A stretch of 64,000 nucleotides of DNA, from positions 124,001-188,000 of the forward strand of contig NC_012883.1 of assembly GCF_000022545.1 (NCBI RefSeq). The letters run 5' to 3'. Both the position numbers and the translations under genes were made by a program. Of the stretch, positions 17,316-25,354 are shown in pieces. Under the pieces are notes generated by a model. That model had not been told where the DNA came from. It ran no database searches and saw only the letters and a program-made list of their open reading frames with translations. This stretch comes from Thermococcus sibiricus MM 739 (GTDB lineage Archaea; Methanobacteriota_B; Thermococci; Thermococcales; Thermococcaceae). Positions within the stretch are counted from its first letter, which is position 1, and every line of letters starts with the position of its first letter.

Positions 17316-18503
17316 GATCATTAAAGGCATAATCCTGAAGGATTTAAAAGAGCTCCGCAGAGAAAAGATGGCTCTCTTTTGGATATTCATATTTCCGCTC
17401 ATGTGGATTACTCTATTTGGAACAATTTGGGGTGGTGAAAGCCCACCGATTACTGTGGATATTGGAGTTTTTTACACAAACGAAAGTGCTCCATTTACAG
17501 CTTATGATATAGTTGAGATAATGAGAAACGTAACACTTGAGGAAACAAACCTCTTCAACGTGCTTGATTTTAAAGACGAGAACAGTGCTCTTGAAGTCCT
17601 CAAAAGCGGAAAGATAGATGCTGTTGTAGTCAGGCTAAAGTTTATTTATACTTTGATAAGAGTGATCCCCAAGACTATCAAATAGTAAGCGGTGTTGTTA
17701 AAGGCTTTTTTGGAGAGATGGAAAAAGAGATGAAGCGCAGAAACCTTGAGATGCAACTTGAATATATGGAGTCCTACCTTCCAAAAGAGATTATTGCAGA
17801 GTATAATCTCACCACAGAGATGATCAGGAAGTATATGCTCGCGAGTGCTGAGCCTATTGTGATAGAAGAGAAAGAGGTAGAAAGTAAAACAGCAACACCG
17901 ATACAGTTCTATGTGACGAGTTTCATAGGGATTCAATTACTCTTTGCCACGATGCTAACTGTAGGTTCCGGAACACTGGAGGAGATTCAAAAGGGTACAC
18001 TTAGGAGAATAGTTGCTTCACCTGCTACTGCATGGGACTTTCTGATGGGGAAGATGCTTTCCACGTTTTTGGTTATAATGTTCAGCATAGTTGTGGGACT
18101 GGGCTATGCTAAACTTTTGTTTGGTGAAACTATAATCCCGAGTCTCCTTGGATGGGTTATAATATTCATAGCTTCGCTTTTCTCTATGAGCCTTGGCTTA
18201 GCGATCGCAATGGGAACTAGGAGCATAAAATCTACAACAGCAGTGGTGAATTTTGTATCAATGCCGTTACTCTTTTTGGCTGGTATAGTTGTCCCAGAAA
18301 GTGTTCTTCCAAAGTGGGTGAGACCTATAGCAAATTATTTCCCACTTGGTAGAGCTTTAAAGGATTTCCGCCTCTTGGAAATCTACAAAAGGTCTGCAAG
18401 CGAGATAGCACCCGATATCTTGTGGCTAAGTTTAGCAACCCTTATTACTCTAATAATCGCAGTAGTGCTTTATAACTGGGCAGTCAAGAGGATAGAAGTC
18501 TAA
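17305..18503 (+). pseudogene. ABC-2 type permease gene with frameshift
   Basis: The membrane partner of the preceding ATPase. The N-terminal piece (17305-17685) has the first transmembrane helix MALFWIFIFPLMWITLFG; the C-terminal piece, readable in another frame from about 17643 to 18503, has the five-helix ABC-2 domain with GSGTLEEIQKGTLRRIVASP and LAGIVVPESVLPKWVRP. Moving from one frame to the other near 17630-17643 requires the equivalent of a one-base deletion, and the joined product reads smoothly across it (FDKSDPQDYQIVSGVV). The start overlaps the ATPase gene by 11 bases, so this was a normal operon. Confidence 0.85.
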
Positions 18504-18552
18504 TTTGATCGTTCTGAGAGAATACGAATAAAATACAAATATAAAAAAGAGC

Positions 18553-19161
18553 CTAAAGTCCCAAAATTTCTTTTGTCGCTTTTATTCCAAGGTCAAAGGC
18601 CTTCATGTTCATGTCTACGGCTTTAGGTGGGACGCTGATCTTTATGACTTCTCTAACATGTTCTGCATCAAGTGGGAACTCTGGAATTTGAGTTAAAGCC
18701 CCTATTAATACTGTGTTTGTTGTAACAACATGCCCTGCTTGTTCTGCAAGCTCTTCTGCGTTAAATCCAATCCATTTTGCCTTGAACTCCTCCTCAAAAA
18801 CTTTTCTTATCTCCTCAAGGCTTGGATACTTTGCCATCCCCATTGAGACTTGCACTGGAACAATTGGTTTTGTGTTTACGACAACCATTCCGCCTTCCTT
18901 AAGATAATTCACGTATCTAAGTGCTTCTACAGGCTCAAAAGATAGCATAACATTGGCTTTTCCTTCAGGCACCATGGAACCATAAACGTCTTCACCAAAG
19001 CGCACATAGCTTATGACGCTTCCAAATCTTTGGCTCATCCCGTGAACTTCACCAAGTCTCACTTTATAGCCTGCATGGAGTGCAGCCCATCCAAGAATAT
19101 TGGCAGCCGTTAATACTCCTTGGCCACCAACTCCTGTGATGACGATGTTGTACTCCTTCAT
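18553..19161 (-). CDS. iorB: Indolepyruvate ferredoxin oxidoreductase, beta subunit
   Basis: The 202-residue gamma-domain-like subunit of indolepyruvate oxidoreductase, which oxidises aryl pyruvates from aromatic amino acids to aryl-acetyl-CoA and reduces ferredoxin. The glycine-rich [17 protein letters not shown] at the N-terminus and [20 protein letters not shown] are family signatures. Its start overlaps the iorA stop by four bases (ATGA), indicating translational coupling. It is the last gene of the acdA-iorA-iorB operon. Confidence 0.95.
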   Translation of the reverse strand: MKEYNIVITGVGGQGVLTAANILGWAALHAGYKVRLGEVHGMSQRFGSVISYVRFGEDVYGSMVPEGKANVMLSFEPVEALRYVNYLKEGGMVVVNTKPIVPVQVSMGMAKYPSLEEIRKVFEEEFKAKWIGFNAEELAEQAGHVVTTNTVLIGALTQIPEFPLDAEHVREVIKISVPPKAVDMNMKAFDLGIKATKEILGL

Positions 19162-21098
19162 TGTTCTCCCTCCTTCATAGGCTCAAAAGCCCCAAACGGA
19201 CACACTTGGGCACAACCTCCACATCCCCAGCACATTGTTGGTTCAACTCTTGCTTGTTTCTTCTCTTCGTCCCAGTAAATTGCCGGACACCCATAGGCAT
19301 TGATACATATTCTACAGCCAGTACACTTGTCTTCGTTTACGTAATAAATTGGCCATTTCTCGCCCCTTCTTCTCATTTGGCCGATCCTGTGTAAGGCACA
19401 AACTTGTCTTGAAACTATAACACTAACTCCTTCAACTTCAAGGGCCTTCTTCACAGTCTCATAAGTTGTTTTGATGTCATATGGGTCAACGACAGCAACA
19501 AAGTCAGCGCCCATAGCCTTTGCGACATCCTCAATTGGTATCCTTTTACCCATACCATGTGGAGTTTGTCCAGTGCTTGGGTTGGGCTGGTCACCGGTCA
19601 TTGCCGTGACGAGGTTGTCAAGGACTACGATAAGTACATTGGAGCGGTTGTATATGGCGTTTGCTAACGCTGGTAGTCCCGTGTGATAGAACGTTGAGTC
19701 TCCAATAGTGGCCACTACTACCTGCTTTTCTGGGCCTTGTTGTTCTTCGCTTAAGCTTCCATTTTGTGCTATGCTTAACCCGTGACCTATTCCAATTGAA
19801 GCACCCATTGCAACTGTGGTATCAACAGTCTTAAGAGGAGGCAGGAGACCAAGGGTATAACATCCAATATCGCTTGGATAGATTGCTTTTGCTCTTGTTG
19901 CTTTCTTTATTGCGTAGAAGCTGTTTCTGTGTGGGCAAGCGGGACAGAGTGAGGGGGGTCTTGGTGGGAGCAATGGCTTGACCTTTTCATATTTTTTGTC
20001 GAGTTCTTCAAAGTTTATTGGTGTTTCAAGGCCAAGGAATTTTGCTATAGCTGTTACAGCTCTTCTAGTGGTCATTTCATAAATTCTCGGGACAAGCTCT
20101 TTGCCCTTTATCTCAATATTGAGCTTTTTATCAAAGCCCCATGTTTTCACTTGTTCTTCTACAACTGGTTCGAGTTCTTCGACTATTAATACTCTCTCTA
20201 GTCCTTCAAAGAACTTCTCAAGAAGGCCGTAAGGGACGGGGAATGGTGTTCCTAGTTTTAGAATCTTTACATCTTCAATTCCCAACCACGCTAAGGCCTC
20301 TTTTACATAGGCATAGTTCAATCCTGGGGTTATTATACCGATCTTAGCATCTTCTTTACCCTCTATCCAGTTGAATGGGCAGTTGTTCAATTCTTCCCTA
20401 ATCTTCTCGATCTTTTCAAGAATTGCTGGGTGGAACTTTATTGCATTGGCAGGAACATCCACGAATCTGCTTGGGTCTTTGTTGAACTTACCGAACTTTC
20501 TCTTTCTTTCTTTTATCTCCTCTGGAAGTTCTCCTAAAACTACATCTCCCCTTGCGTGTGATGTCCTTGTGGTAGTTCTTAAAATCACGAAGTGTTTGAA
20601 CTTTTCACTAAGTTCGAAAGCATATTTTGTCATTTCCTTTGCTTCATGAGGGCTGGTGGGTTCTAAAACTGGAACATTTGCGAATTTGGCATAGACCCTA
20701 GTGTCCTGCTCGTTTTGAGAGGACCACATACTTGGATCGTCAGCAACCATTATAACGAATCCGCCCTCAACGCCCATTCCAACGGCACTCATGAAAGTAT
20801 CGGCAGCAACGTTTAATCCAACGTGCTTCATCGCTGTCATGGCTCTAAGGCCGCTCCATGCTGCGGCTAGGGCCGTTTCGAAGGCCACTTTTTCGTTTGT
20901 GGAGTACTCCATGTAAACACCTGCCTTTTTGCTTACAATTGCCATGGTGTCTGTAAGTTCGGAACTTGGAGTTCCAGGATAAGCAGCATAGACTGCTATG
21001 TTAGCTTCCAAGGCACCCCTGGCTATTGCTTGGTTTCCTAAAAGGAGAACTCTTTCTCCGGGTTTATCCCATAAGACTATATCACTAACCTTAGCCAT
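19158..21098 (-). CDS. iorA: Indolepyruvate ferredoxin oxidoreductase, alpha subunit
   Basis: The 646-residue catalytic subunit. It holds a pyrimidine-binding half with [13 protein letters not shown], a thiamine pyrophosphate site ([19 protein letters not shown], then [16 protein letters not shown]), and a C-terminal ferredoxin-like domain with two [4Fe-4S] motifs: C592, C595, C598, C604 and C623, C626, C629, C633. It oxidises indolepyruvate, phenylpyruvate and hydroxyphenylpyruvate in the cytosol, passing electrons to the ferredoxins of this window. GGAGGTGTGATTA, overlapping the acdA stop, precedes its ATG; the gap to acdA is three bases. Confidence 0.96.
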   Translation of the reverse strand: MAKVSDIVLWDKPGERVLLLGNQAIARGALEANIAVYAAYPGTPSSELTDTMAIVSKKAGVYMEYSTNEKVAFETALAAAWSGLRAMTAMKHVGLNVAADTFMSAVGMGVEGGFVIMVADDPSMWSSQNEQDTRVYAKFANVPVLEPTSPHEAKEMTKYAFELSEKFKHFVILRTTTRTSHARGDVVLGELPEEIKERKRKFGKFNKDPSRFVDVPANAIKFHPAILEKIEKIREELNNCPFNWIEGKEDAKIGIITPGLNYAYVKEALAWLGIEDVKILKLGTPFPVPYGLLEKFFEGLERVLIVEELEPVVEEQVKTWGFDKKLNIEIKGKELVPRIYEMTTRRAVTAIAKFLGLETPINFEELDKKYEKVKPLLPPRPPSLCPACPHRNSFYAIKKATRAKAIYPSDIGCYTLGLLPPLKTVDTTVAMGASIGIGHGLSIAQNGSLSEEQQGPEKQVVVATIGDSTFYHTGLPALANAIYNRSNVLIVVLDNLVTAMTGDQPNPSTGQTPHGMGKRIPIEDVAKAMGADFVAVVDPYDIKTTYETVKKALEVEGVSVIVSRQVCALHRIGQMRRRGEKWPIYYVNEDKCTGCRICINAYGCPAIYWDEEKKQARVEPTMCWGCGGCAQVCPFGAFEPMKEGEQ

Positions 21099-21101
21099 TA
21101 A

Positions 21102-22463
21102 TCACACCTCCAAATTTCTCTCTGCAAAGGCAGCTAAGGCATATGCTGCGGAAGCAACATCTTCTGGTCTTTCATATGCTGGAATACCCTCCTTTTCTAG
21201 GAGCTCTCTGGCTTTCTCACTAACGTATCCGGCCATAAAGAGTGCTAAAACAGGTTTTCTATTGTTGACTTCCTTTACAGCTCTTGCTATGCCTTCTGCA
21301 TGTTCTGTGGGAGTCATTCCAGCAAAAGTTGGAACAACACAAATTGTCACAAGCATATCAACATTCTCATCCTCTAAAAGAAGTTTGGCTGTTTTATAAT
21401 AATCTTCTCCTCTTGCACTTGCTATCATGTCAACGGGATTTTTAACAGCTGCCATTGGGGGTAAAAATTCCCTAAGCCTTTCCATTGTTTCTTCTTTCAA
21501 ATCGGCCAGTTTAAGTCCACGTTTATCGAGCTGATCAGCAGTTAGGACTCCAGGGCCACCAGCGTTGGTCATTATTGCTACTTTCTTACCCTTTGGTAGA
21601 GGCTGAGTAAAGGCCCTTGCCATACTTAATAAATCATCTATGGTTTCAGCTACGAGAACTCCGCTCTGTCTGAATGCTGCATCGTAGATTGCATAACTTC
21701 CCGCAAGTGAACCAGTATGAGAAGAAGCTGCTCTTGCTCCACTTTCACTTTTTCCAGCTTTTAAGGCTATTATTGGCTTCTTTTTGCTAACTTTTTTGGC
21801 TATTTCCATGAATTTTTTTCCATTCTTTATTCCTTCAATATATAGGGCAATGGACTTGCTATTATTATCTTCGGCTAAATATTCCATCAAATCTGCGAAA
21901 TCAACGTCGGCCATATTTCCAACGCTTATAAACTTTGAGAACCCGATATCTTCTTTAATAGTCTTGTAGACTATTCCAGCTCCTAAAGCACCACTCTGGG
22001 AAACAAAGGCCACACTTCCTTTTTTTGCATTCATGATAAATGTGGCGTTCATGTTGCTGTGAGTGTCCATTACACCAACACAGTTGGGCCCAATTATTCT
22101 TATTCCGTATTTTTGTGCTATCTCTACAAGTTCTCTTTCTTCTCTTTTGCCCTCTTCACCCATTTCTCCAAAACCGGCCGTAATTATGATGGCTCCTTTA
22201 ACGCCTTTCTCACCGCAATCCATGAGTGCTTGCTTGACGAATCTCTTTGGAACAACTATAACTGCTAAATCAACATCTTCTGGAATGTTTTTGACATTCT
22301 TGTAAGCTTTGACTCCCTGAACAGTTTCTTCTTTTATATTGATGGGATATACTTTCCCTTCATAGTCTTTAAGGTTTTTGAAGACTTCATATCCCAGTTT
22401 TAGTGGATCATTTGATGCTCCTAGCACTGCTATGCTTTTTGGAGTGAAAAAGTAATCAAGCAT
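21102..22463 (-). CDS. Acetate/acyl-CoA ligase (ADP-forming), alpha subunit
   Basis: The 453-residue alpha subunit of the ADP-forming acyl-CoA synthetase, which converts acyl-CoA, ADP and phosphate to acid and ATP. It contains the CoA-binding Rossmann domain (SIAVLGASNDPLKLGYEV), the second flavodoxin-like domains, and the phosphorylated histidine H249 in SSHTGSLAG. No ATP-grasp beta subunit is adjacent and must be encoded elsewhere. Being first in an operon with iorAB, it probably belongs to the isoform handling indoleacetyl- and phenylacetyl-CoA. The ATG at 22463 follows GGTGATT; a longer reading frame would start inside the operator region. Confidence 0.92.
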   Translation of the reverse strand: MLDYFFTPKSIAVLGASNDPLKLGYEVFKNLKDYEGKVYPINIKEETVQGVKAYKNVKNIPEDVDLAVIVVPKRFVKQALMDCGEKGVKGAIIITAGFGEMGEEGKREERELVEIAQKYGIRIIGPNCVGVMDTHSNMNATFIMNAKKGSVAFVSQSGALGAGIVYKTIKEDIGFSKFISVGNMADVDFADLMEYLAEDNNSKSIALYIEGIKNGKKFMEIAKKVSKKKPIIALKAGKSESGARAASSHTGSLAGSYAIYDAAFRQSGVLVAETIDDLLSMARAFTQPLPKGKKVAIMTNAGGPGVLTADQLDKRGLKLADLKEETMERLREFLPPMAAVKNPVDMIASARGEDYYKTAKLLLEDENVDMLVTICVVPTFAGMTPTEHAEGIARAVKEVNNRKPVLALFMAGYVSEKARELLEKEGIPAYERPEDVASAAYALAAFAERNLEV

Positions 22464-22471
22464 TTTTACAA

Positions 22472-22507
22472 TCACCGAGTTCCCTATCGGTGAAAGTCTA
22501 TATAAGT
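22472..22507 (-). promoter_or_regulatory. acdA-iorAB promoter with palindromic operator
   Basis: On the minus strand a BRE/TATA (GGAAAA then CTTATATAG, plus-strand 22499-22507) is followed by TCACCGA-N8-TCGGTGA with perfect arms at 22487-22493 and 22472-22478. The expected start of transcription falls in the spacer, and the second arm contains the GGTGA of the ribosome binding site. Such a position suits a repressor controlling aromatic amino acid breakdown. Confidence 0.6.
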
Positions 22508-22672
22508 TTTCCGAGAAAGTACAACTAGGCAATTTTGACCATAAAAAGGCAAAATCCGTCTTTGATGAGCATAAAAGAACATGAATGTAACTTATGTTTT
22601 TCTTTTTTGAATCTTCTAAATCTCAGCCCCTCCTTTGGTCTTCTTTATAGAGGAATAGGATAAGAGTTCGAA
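22508..22672. other. Intergenic stretch without a recognised gene
   Basis: Between the acdA promoter and the candidate guide RNA. It is AT-rich with a short GC-richer block (CAGCCCCTCCTTTGG around 22624). I see no coding frame, tRNA or convincing repeat in it. Confidence 0.5.
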
Positions 22673-22731
22673 AGCCTCAGGTAACCCTCTTTTCTTCATC
22701 TCATCAGAGTGGCTAACGCTCGTCATCGGCT
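22673..22731 (-). ncRNA. Candidate C/D box guide RNA (2'-O-methylation guide)
   Basis: Read on the minus strand this 59-base segment has the order of an archaeal C/D sRNA: terminal AGCC, C box GATGACGA (22727-22720), a 12-base guide, D' CTGA (22707-22704), C' GAGATGA (22702-22696), a 15-base guide, D CTGA (22680-22677), and terminal GGCT complementary to AGCC. C and C' each differ by one base from RUGAUGA, and the D'-C' spacing is short. It lies 43 bases after the tmk stop on the same strand. The implied target positions are G in AGUGGCUAACGC and C in GUAACCCUCU, five bases from the D boxes. Confidence 0.6.
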
Positions 22732-22774
22732 AAGTGTTTTAAAGAAAAGGAAGTTAAAAGGGTTTGGGATTTAT

Positions 22775-23407
22775 TCAATCTTCTGCTTTTTCAAAGAGTT
22801 CGTGCTCTATGAGAGCAGTAATGTCATTGTGAATGTCCTCCACAGGGGCAAGAGCATTAATTATTCTTATTTCATTAAACTTTTCCGCAAGTTTTAGATA
22901 GTTTTTCCTGACTTTTTTCTGAAGTTCTACGATTTTATCGAATTCAGATCTGATACTTCTTCCATTTATTCTGTTTATACTTTCTTTAACAGGTAAATCT
23001 AGCAATATAACCAAATCAGCTCTTGGAGCAAATGCATTCAAATTAATAAGCCAGTTTAGGTCAAGACCTCTTGCCCATTGATACGCGAGGGATGAGTAAA
23101 AATATCTATCAGATATAACTACCTTTCCAGCTTTTATAGAAGGTTCTATAAGTTTTTTAACATGTTCTGCTCTATCTGCAGCAAAAAGCAGTGCCTCGGC
23201 CTCTTTACTTATCCTAGCACCGTCGATTATACCCTCCTTTCCACCTATTAAAACTAAACGTCTGATTAATTTTCCAAAAGCGGTATCAGTTGGTTCTTTT
23301 GTTAACACAACCTCATACCCTCTATTTTCAAACCATTTTGCAAGCATTTTGGCTTGGGTTGATTTTCCAGCTCCATCTATGCCTTCTAAGACAATAAATA
23401 TTCCCAT
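22775..23407 (-). CDS. tmk: Thymidylate kinase
   Basis: Phosphorylates dTMP to dTDP. The 210-residue protein carries the P-loop GIDGAGKST at 9-17, the DR-type motif [13 protein letters not shown] near 95, and a short lid region after [18 protein letters not shown]. The start is preceded by GGAGGTACGACT. A segment from the following tmk 3' region appears to hold a guide RNA. It is separated by 28 bases from the phosphohexomutase-like gene upstream and probably shares a transcript with it. Confidence 0.94.
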
Positions 23408-23435
23408 AGTCGTACCTCCAGAGGACTTCTATTTT

Positions 23436-24143
23436 TCAAAGAACTTTTTTCATATGGTCTAACAATTTCCACATACTTCCGAATTCTTTTTCTTCTCCAT
23501 CTTTGTAGAACTCCACATGTCCGTCTGGTCGGAAACGAAGTCCAAAGGTGTAATTTCCCTTTTTAAGCTTTTGTAAATAAACTTCTTGTGGTTTGGGAGG
23601 CAAATAACTGGTCATCATATCGTTAAGGAGTTCTGCCTCAAATCTCAAATGTTCACTTAATCTGGGGAATAAAAGTACTGCTGGAGTGTTCATGCAATCA
23701 ACCAAAGCTTTGCCTTCAATTTCGAAGTTGTAGTGCTTGAACATATCTTGAAGGAAATCATCTAGTGCATTTGGATAATAAATAGTGGCCCCTATGTCGT
23801 TAGGATGAGCTTCTATAAACTTCTTTGTTTTCAGTAACGCATTTATCTCATCGGGGTCAAATCCGCTAACTTCTACATTCACTCCATTGTAATAATAAAC
23901 ATATACAAGAGGAAGGCCTCGTTTGTGAGCGAAATCCTTGAGGACTATGAGGGGAATCAACCTTACATCCATTGTGGAGGATCCGGTACTCACGATCCCA
24001 ACTACTAGAGCTCTCTTTCCATATCTCGAAATTGCTCTTCCATCCCTTCCTACTATTATAGTCCCTTGGGCAACTGTTCCGATGGCCCTTCCAAGCAGAG
24101 CAAGCTCCTCTGGGTTAAATTCTTCAGATCTATAGATTTCCAT
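23436..24143 (-). CDS. Short phosphohexomutase-like protein
   Basis: A 235-residue protein with the first-domain features of alpha-D-phosphohexomutases: VGRDGRAISR at 31-40 and VSTGSSTMDVRLIP at 51-64, which correspond to the substrate-binding and STGxxP-type loops. It lacks the phosphoserine TASHNP motif, the DGDxDR metal motif and the domain 4 RPSGTEP loop, so normal mutase catalysis is unlikely. It follows a sugar-phosphate nucleotidyltransferase after 10 bases and may be a binding or regulatory subunit for it. The ATG at 24143 follows GAGGTGG. A full-length mutase is encoded at 57442. Confidence 0.7.
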   Translation of the reverse strand: MEIYRSEEFNPEELALLGRAIGTVAQGTIIVGRDGRAISRYGKRALVVGIVSTGSSTMDVRLIPLIVLKDFAHKRGLPLVYVYYYNGVNVEVSGFDPDEINALLKTKKFIEAHPNDIGATIYYPNALDDFLQDMFKHYNFEIEGKALVDCMNTPAVLLFPRLSEHLRFEAELLNDMMTSYLPPKPQEVYLQKLKKGNYTFGLRFRPDGHVEFYKDGEEKEFGSMWKLLDHMKKVL

Positions 24144-24153
24144 CACAACCACC

Positions 24154-25239
24154 TCAATCAGGAAGTATTATACTTTCTCTACCAATTCTCGACTCGGTCC
24201 AGATTTTTACATTGGCCCCAATCTTTGTGAAGTCTTCAATCACCGAATTATCACCGATAACACTCCCACTTTCAATAATAACACCTTTTCCAATATAAAC
24301 ATTCTCTCCTATAATCGCTTCATAAATTTCTGTCCCTTCTTCTATAGTTACATTTGAGAATATCACTGAACGTTCTATTTTAACATTTCTGCTTATTTCA
24401 ACATTATCCCCTAAAACCGCAAACCCTCTTATCTGCGGCTTTCTTATTTGACACCTTATCCCACTGTAAAGGGAGCCTCCATATTCTAGGTTCCCTTTAA
24501 GGGAATCAGTTCTTATTTGAGGTAGCTTAAGCTTCCCGAGAAACACATCTGCTGTTGCTTGAAGGTAACTTGAAGGCCTCCCTACGTCATTCCAGTATTC
24601 TTCAAAGGGGAACCCGTAAAGAGGGAGATTTTCCTCTAACATTTTTGGAAATAAGTTAAGGGAGAAATCAAAATTCTGTCCTCTAGGAACTAGGTCAAAG
24701 ACCTCCGGCTCAAAAATGTAAACACCTGCATTCACTAGATTGCTAAAAGCTTCTTCAAGTCTGGGCTTTTCTTTGAACTTTAATATTCTGTTATTTGAAT
24801 CTACAATTGCAATCCCATATTGGCTTGGATCTTCAACCCGAGATAAAGCTATAGTGGCTAGAGCTTTCTTTCTTTTATGGTAATCATAGAGTGTCTTGAT
24901 ATCAAGGTTTGTGAGTACGTCGCTTGAAGCCACAATGAAAGTATCATTTATTCTGTCCGCTACTTTTTTTGTAGCGCCGGCTGTTCCAAGTTTTATATTT
25001 TCTCCATTTGAATATTTTATTTCTACTCCAAAATCGCTTCCATCACCGAAATAATTTATGATCCTCTCTTTGAGGTACCCTACGAGGATAAATATTTCTT
25101 CTACACCGGCATTTACTAGTTCTCTTACCACATATTCCATCATGGGTTTATTGAAGAATGGGATCATTGGTTTGGGACGATAAACTGTTAAGGGAAGCAA
25201 TCGTGTCCCTTTTCCGCCCGCTAAGATCACTGCATGCAT
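24154..25239 (-). CDS. Sugar-phosphate nucleotidyltransferase with left-handed beta-helix
   Basis: Couples a sugar 1-phosphate to a nucleoside triphosphate. The 361-residue enzyme begins with the pyrophosphorylase loop LAGGKGTRLLPLT, followed by RPKPMIPFFNKPMMEY, and ends with hexapeptide repeats of a left-handed beta-helix (ENVYIGKGVIIESGSVIGDNSVIEDF). These fit mannose-1-phosphate guanylyltransferase or glucose-1-phosphate thymidylyl/uridylyltransferase; base preference cannot be told by eye. Together with the downstream mutase-like gene it points to activated sugars for glycoconjugates or solutes. Confidence 0.88.
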   Translation of the reverse strand: MHAVILAGGKGTRLLPLTVYRPKPMIPFFNKPMMEYVVRELVNAGVEEIFILVGYLKERIINYFGDGSDFGVEIKYSNGENIKLGTAGATKKVADRINDTFIVASSDVLTNLDIKTLYDYHKRKKALATIALSRVEDPSQYGIAIVDSNNRILKFKEKPRLEEAFSNLVNAGVYIFEPEVFDLVPRGQNFDFSLNLFPKMLEENLPLYGFPFEEYWNDVGRPSSYLQATADVFLGKLKLPQIRTDSLKGNLEYGGSLYSGIRCQIRKPQIRGFAVLGDNVEISRNVKIERSVIFSNVTIEEGTEIYEAIIGENVYIGKGVIIESGSVIGDNSVIEDFTKIGANVKIWTESRIGRESIILPD

Positions 25240-25308
25240 ATTTTTTGCACCATAAAAATTAGGAGGTCTCTGTTAATATAATTTTTGGTGATGTCTGGCG
25301 AGTATTGT

Positions 25309-25323
25309 AGAAACCTTTTTAAT
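25309..25323 (+). promoter_or_regulatory. BRE/TATA promoter of the PEPCK gene
   Basis: GAAAC followed by CTTTTTAAT (TATA at about 25315-25323) is 31 bases upstream of the PEPCK ATG, with a GGTGGTG ribosome binding site between. No TATCAC-N5-GTGATA glycolytic motif is present near it. Confidence 0.55.
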
Positions 25324-25354
25324 TTCTAAATGTAAAAGTTTTACGGTGGTGTAA

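Noticed and set aside
25240-25354. Search for the Thermococcales glycolytic motif near PEPCK
   Set aside because: No TATCAC-N5-GTGATA sequence is present; only an ordinary BRE/TATA is seen.
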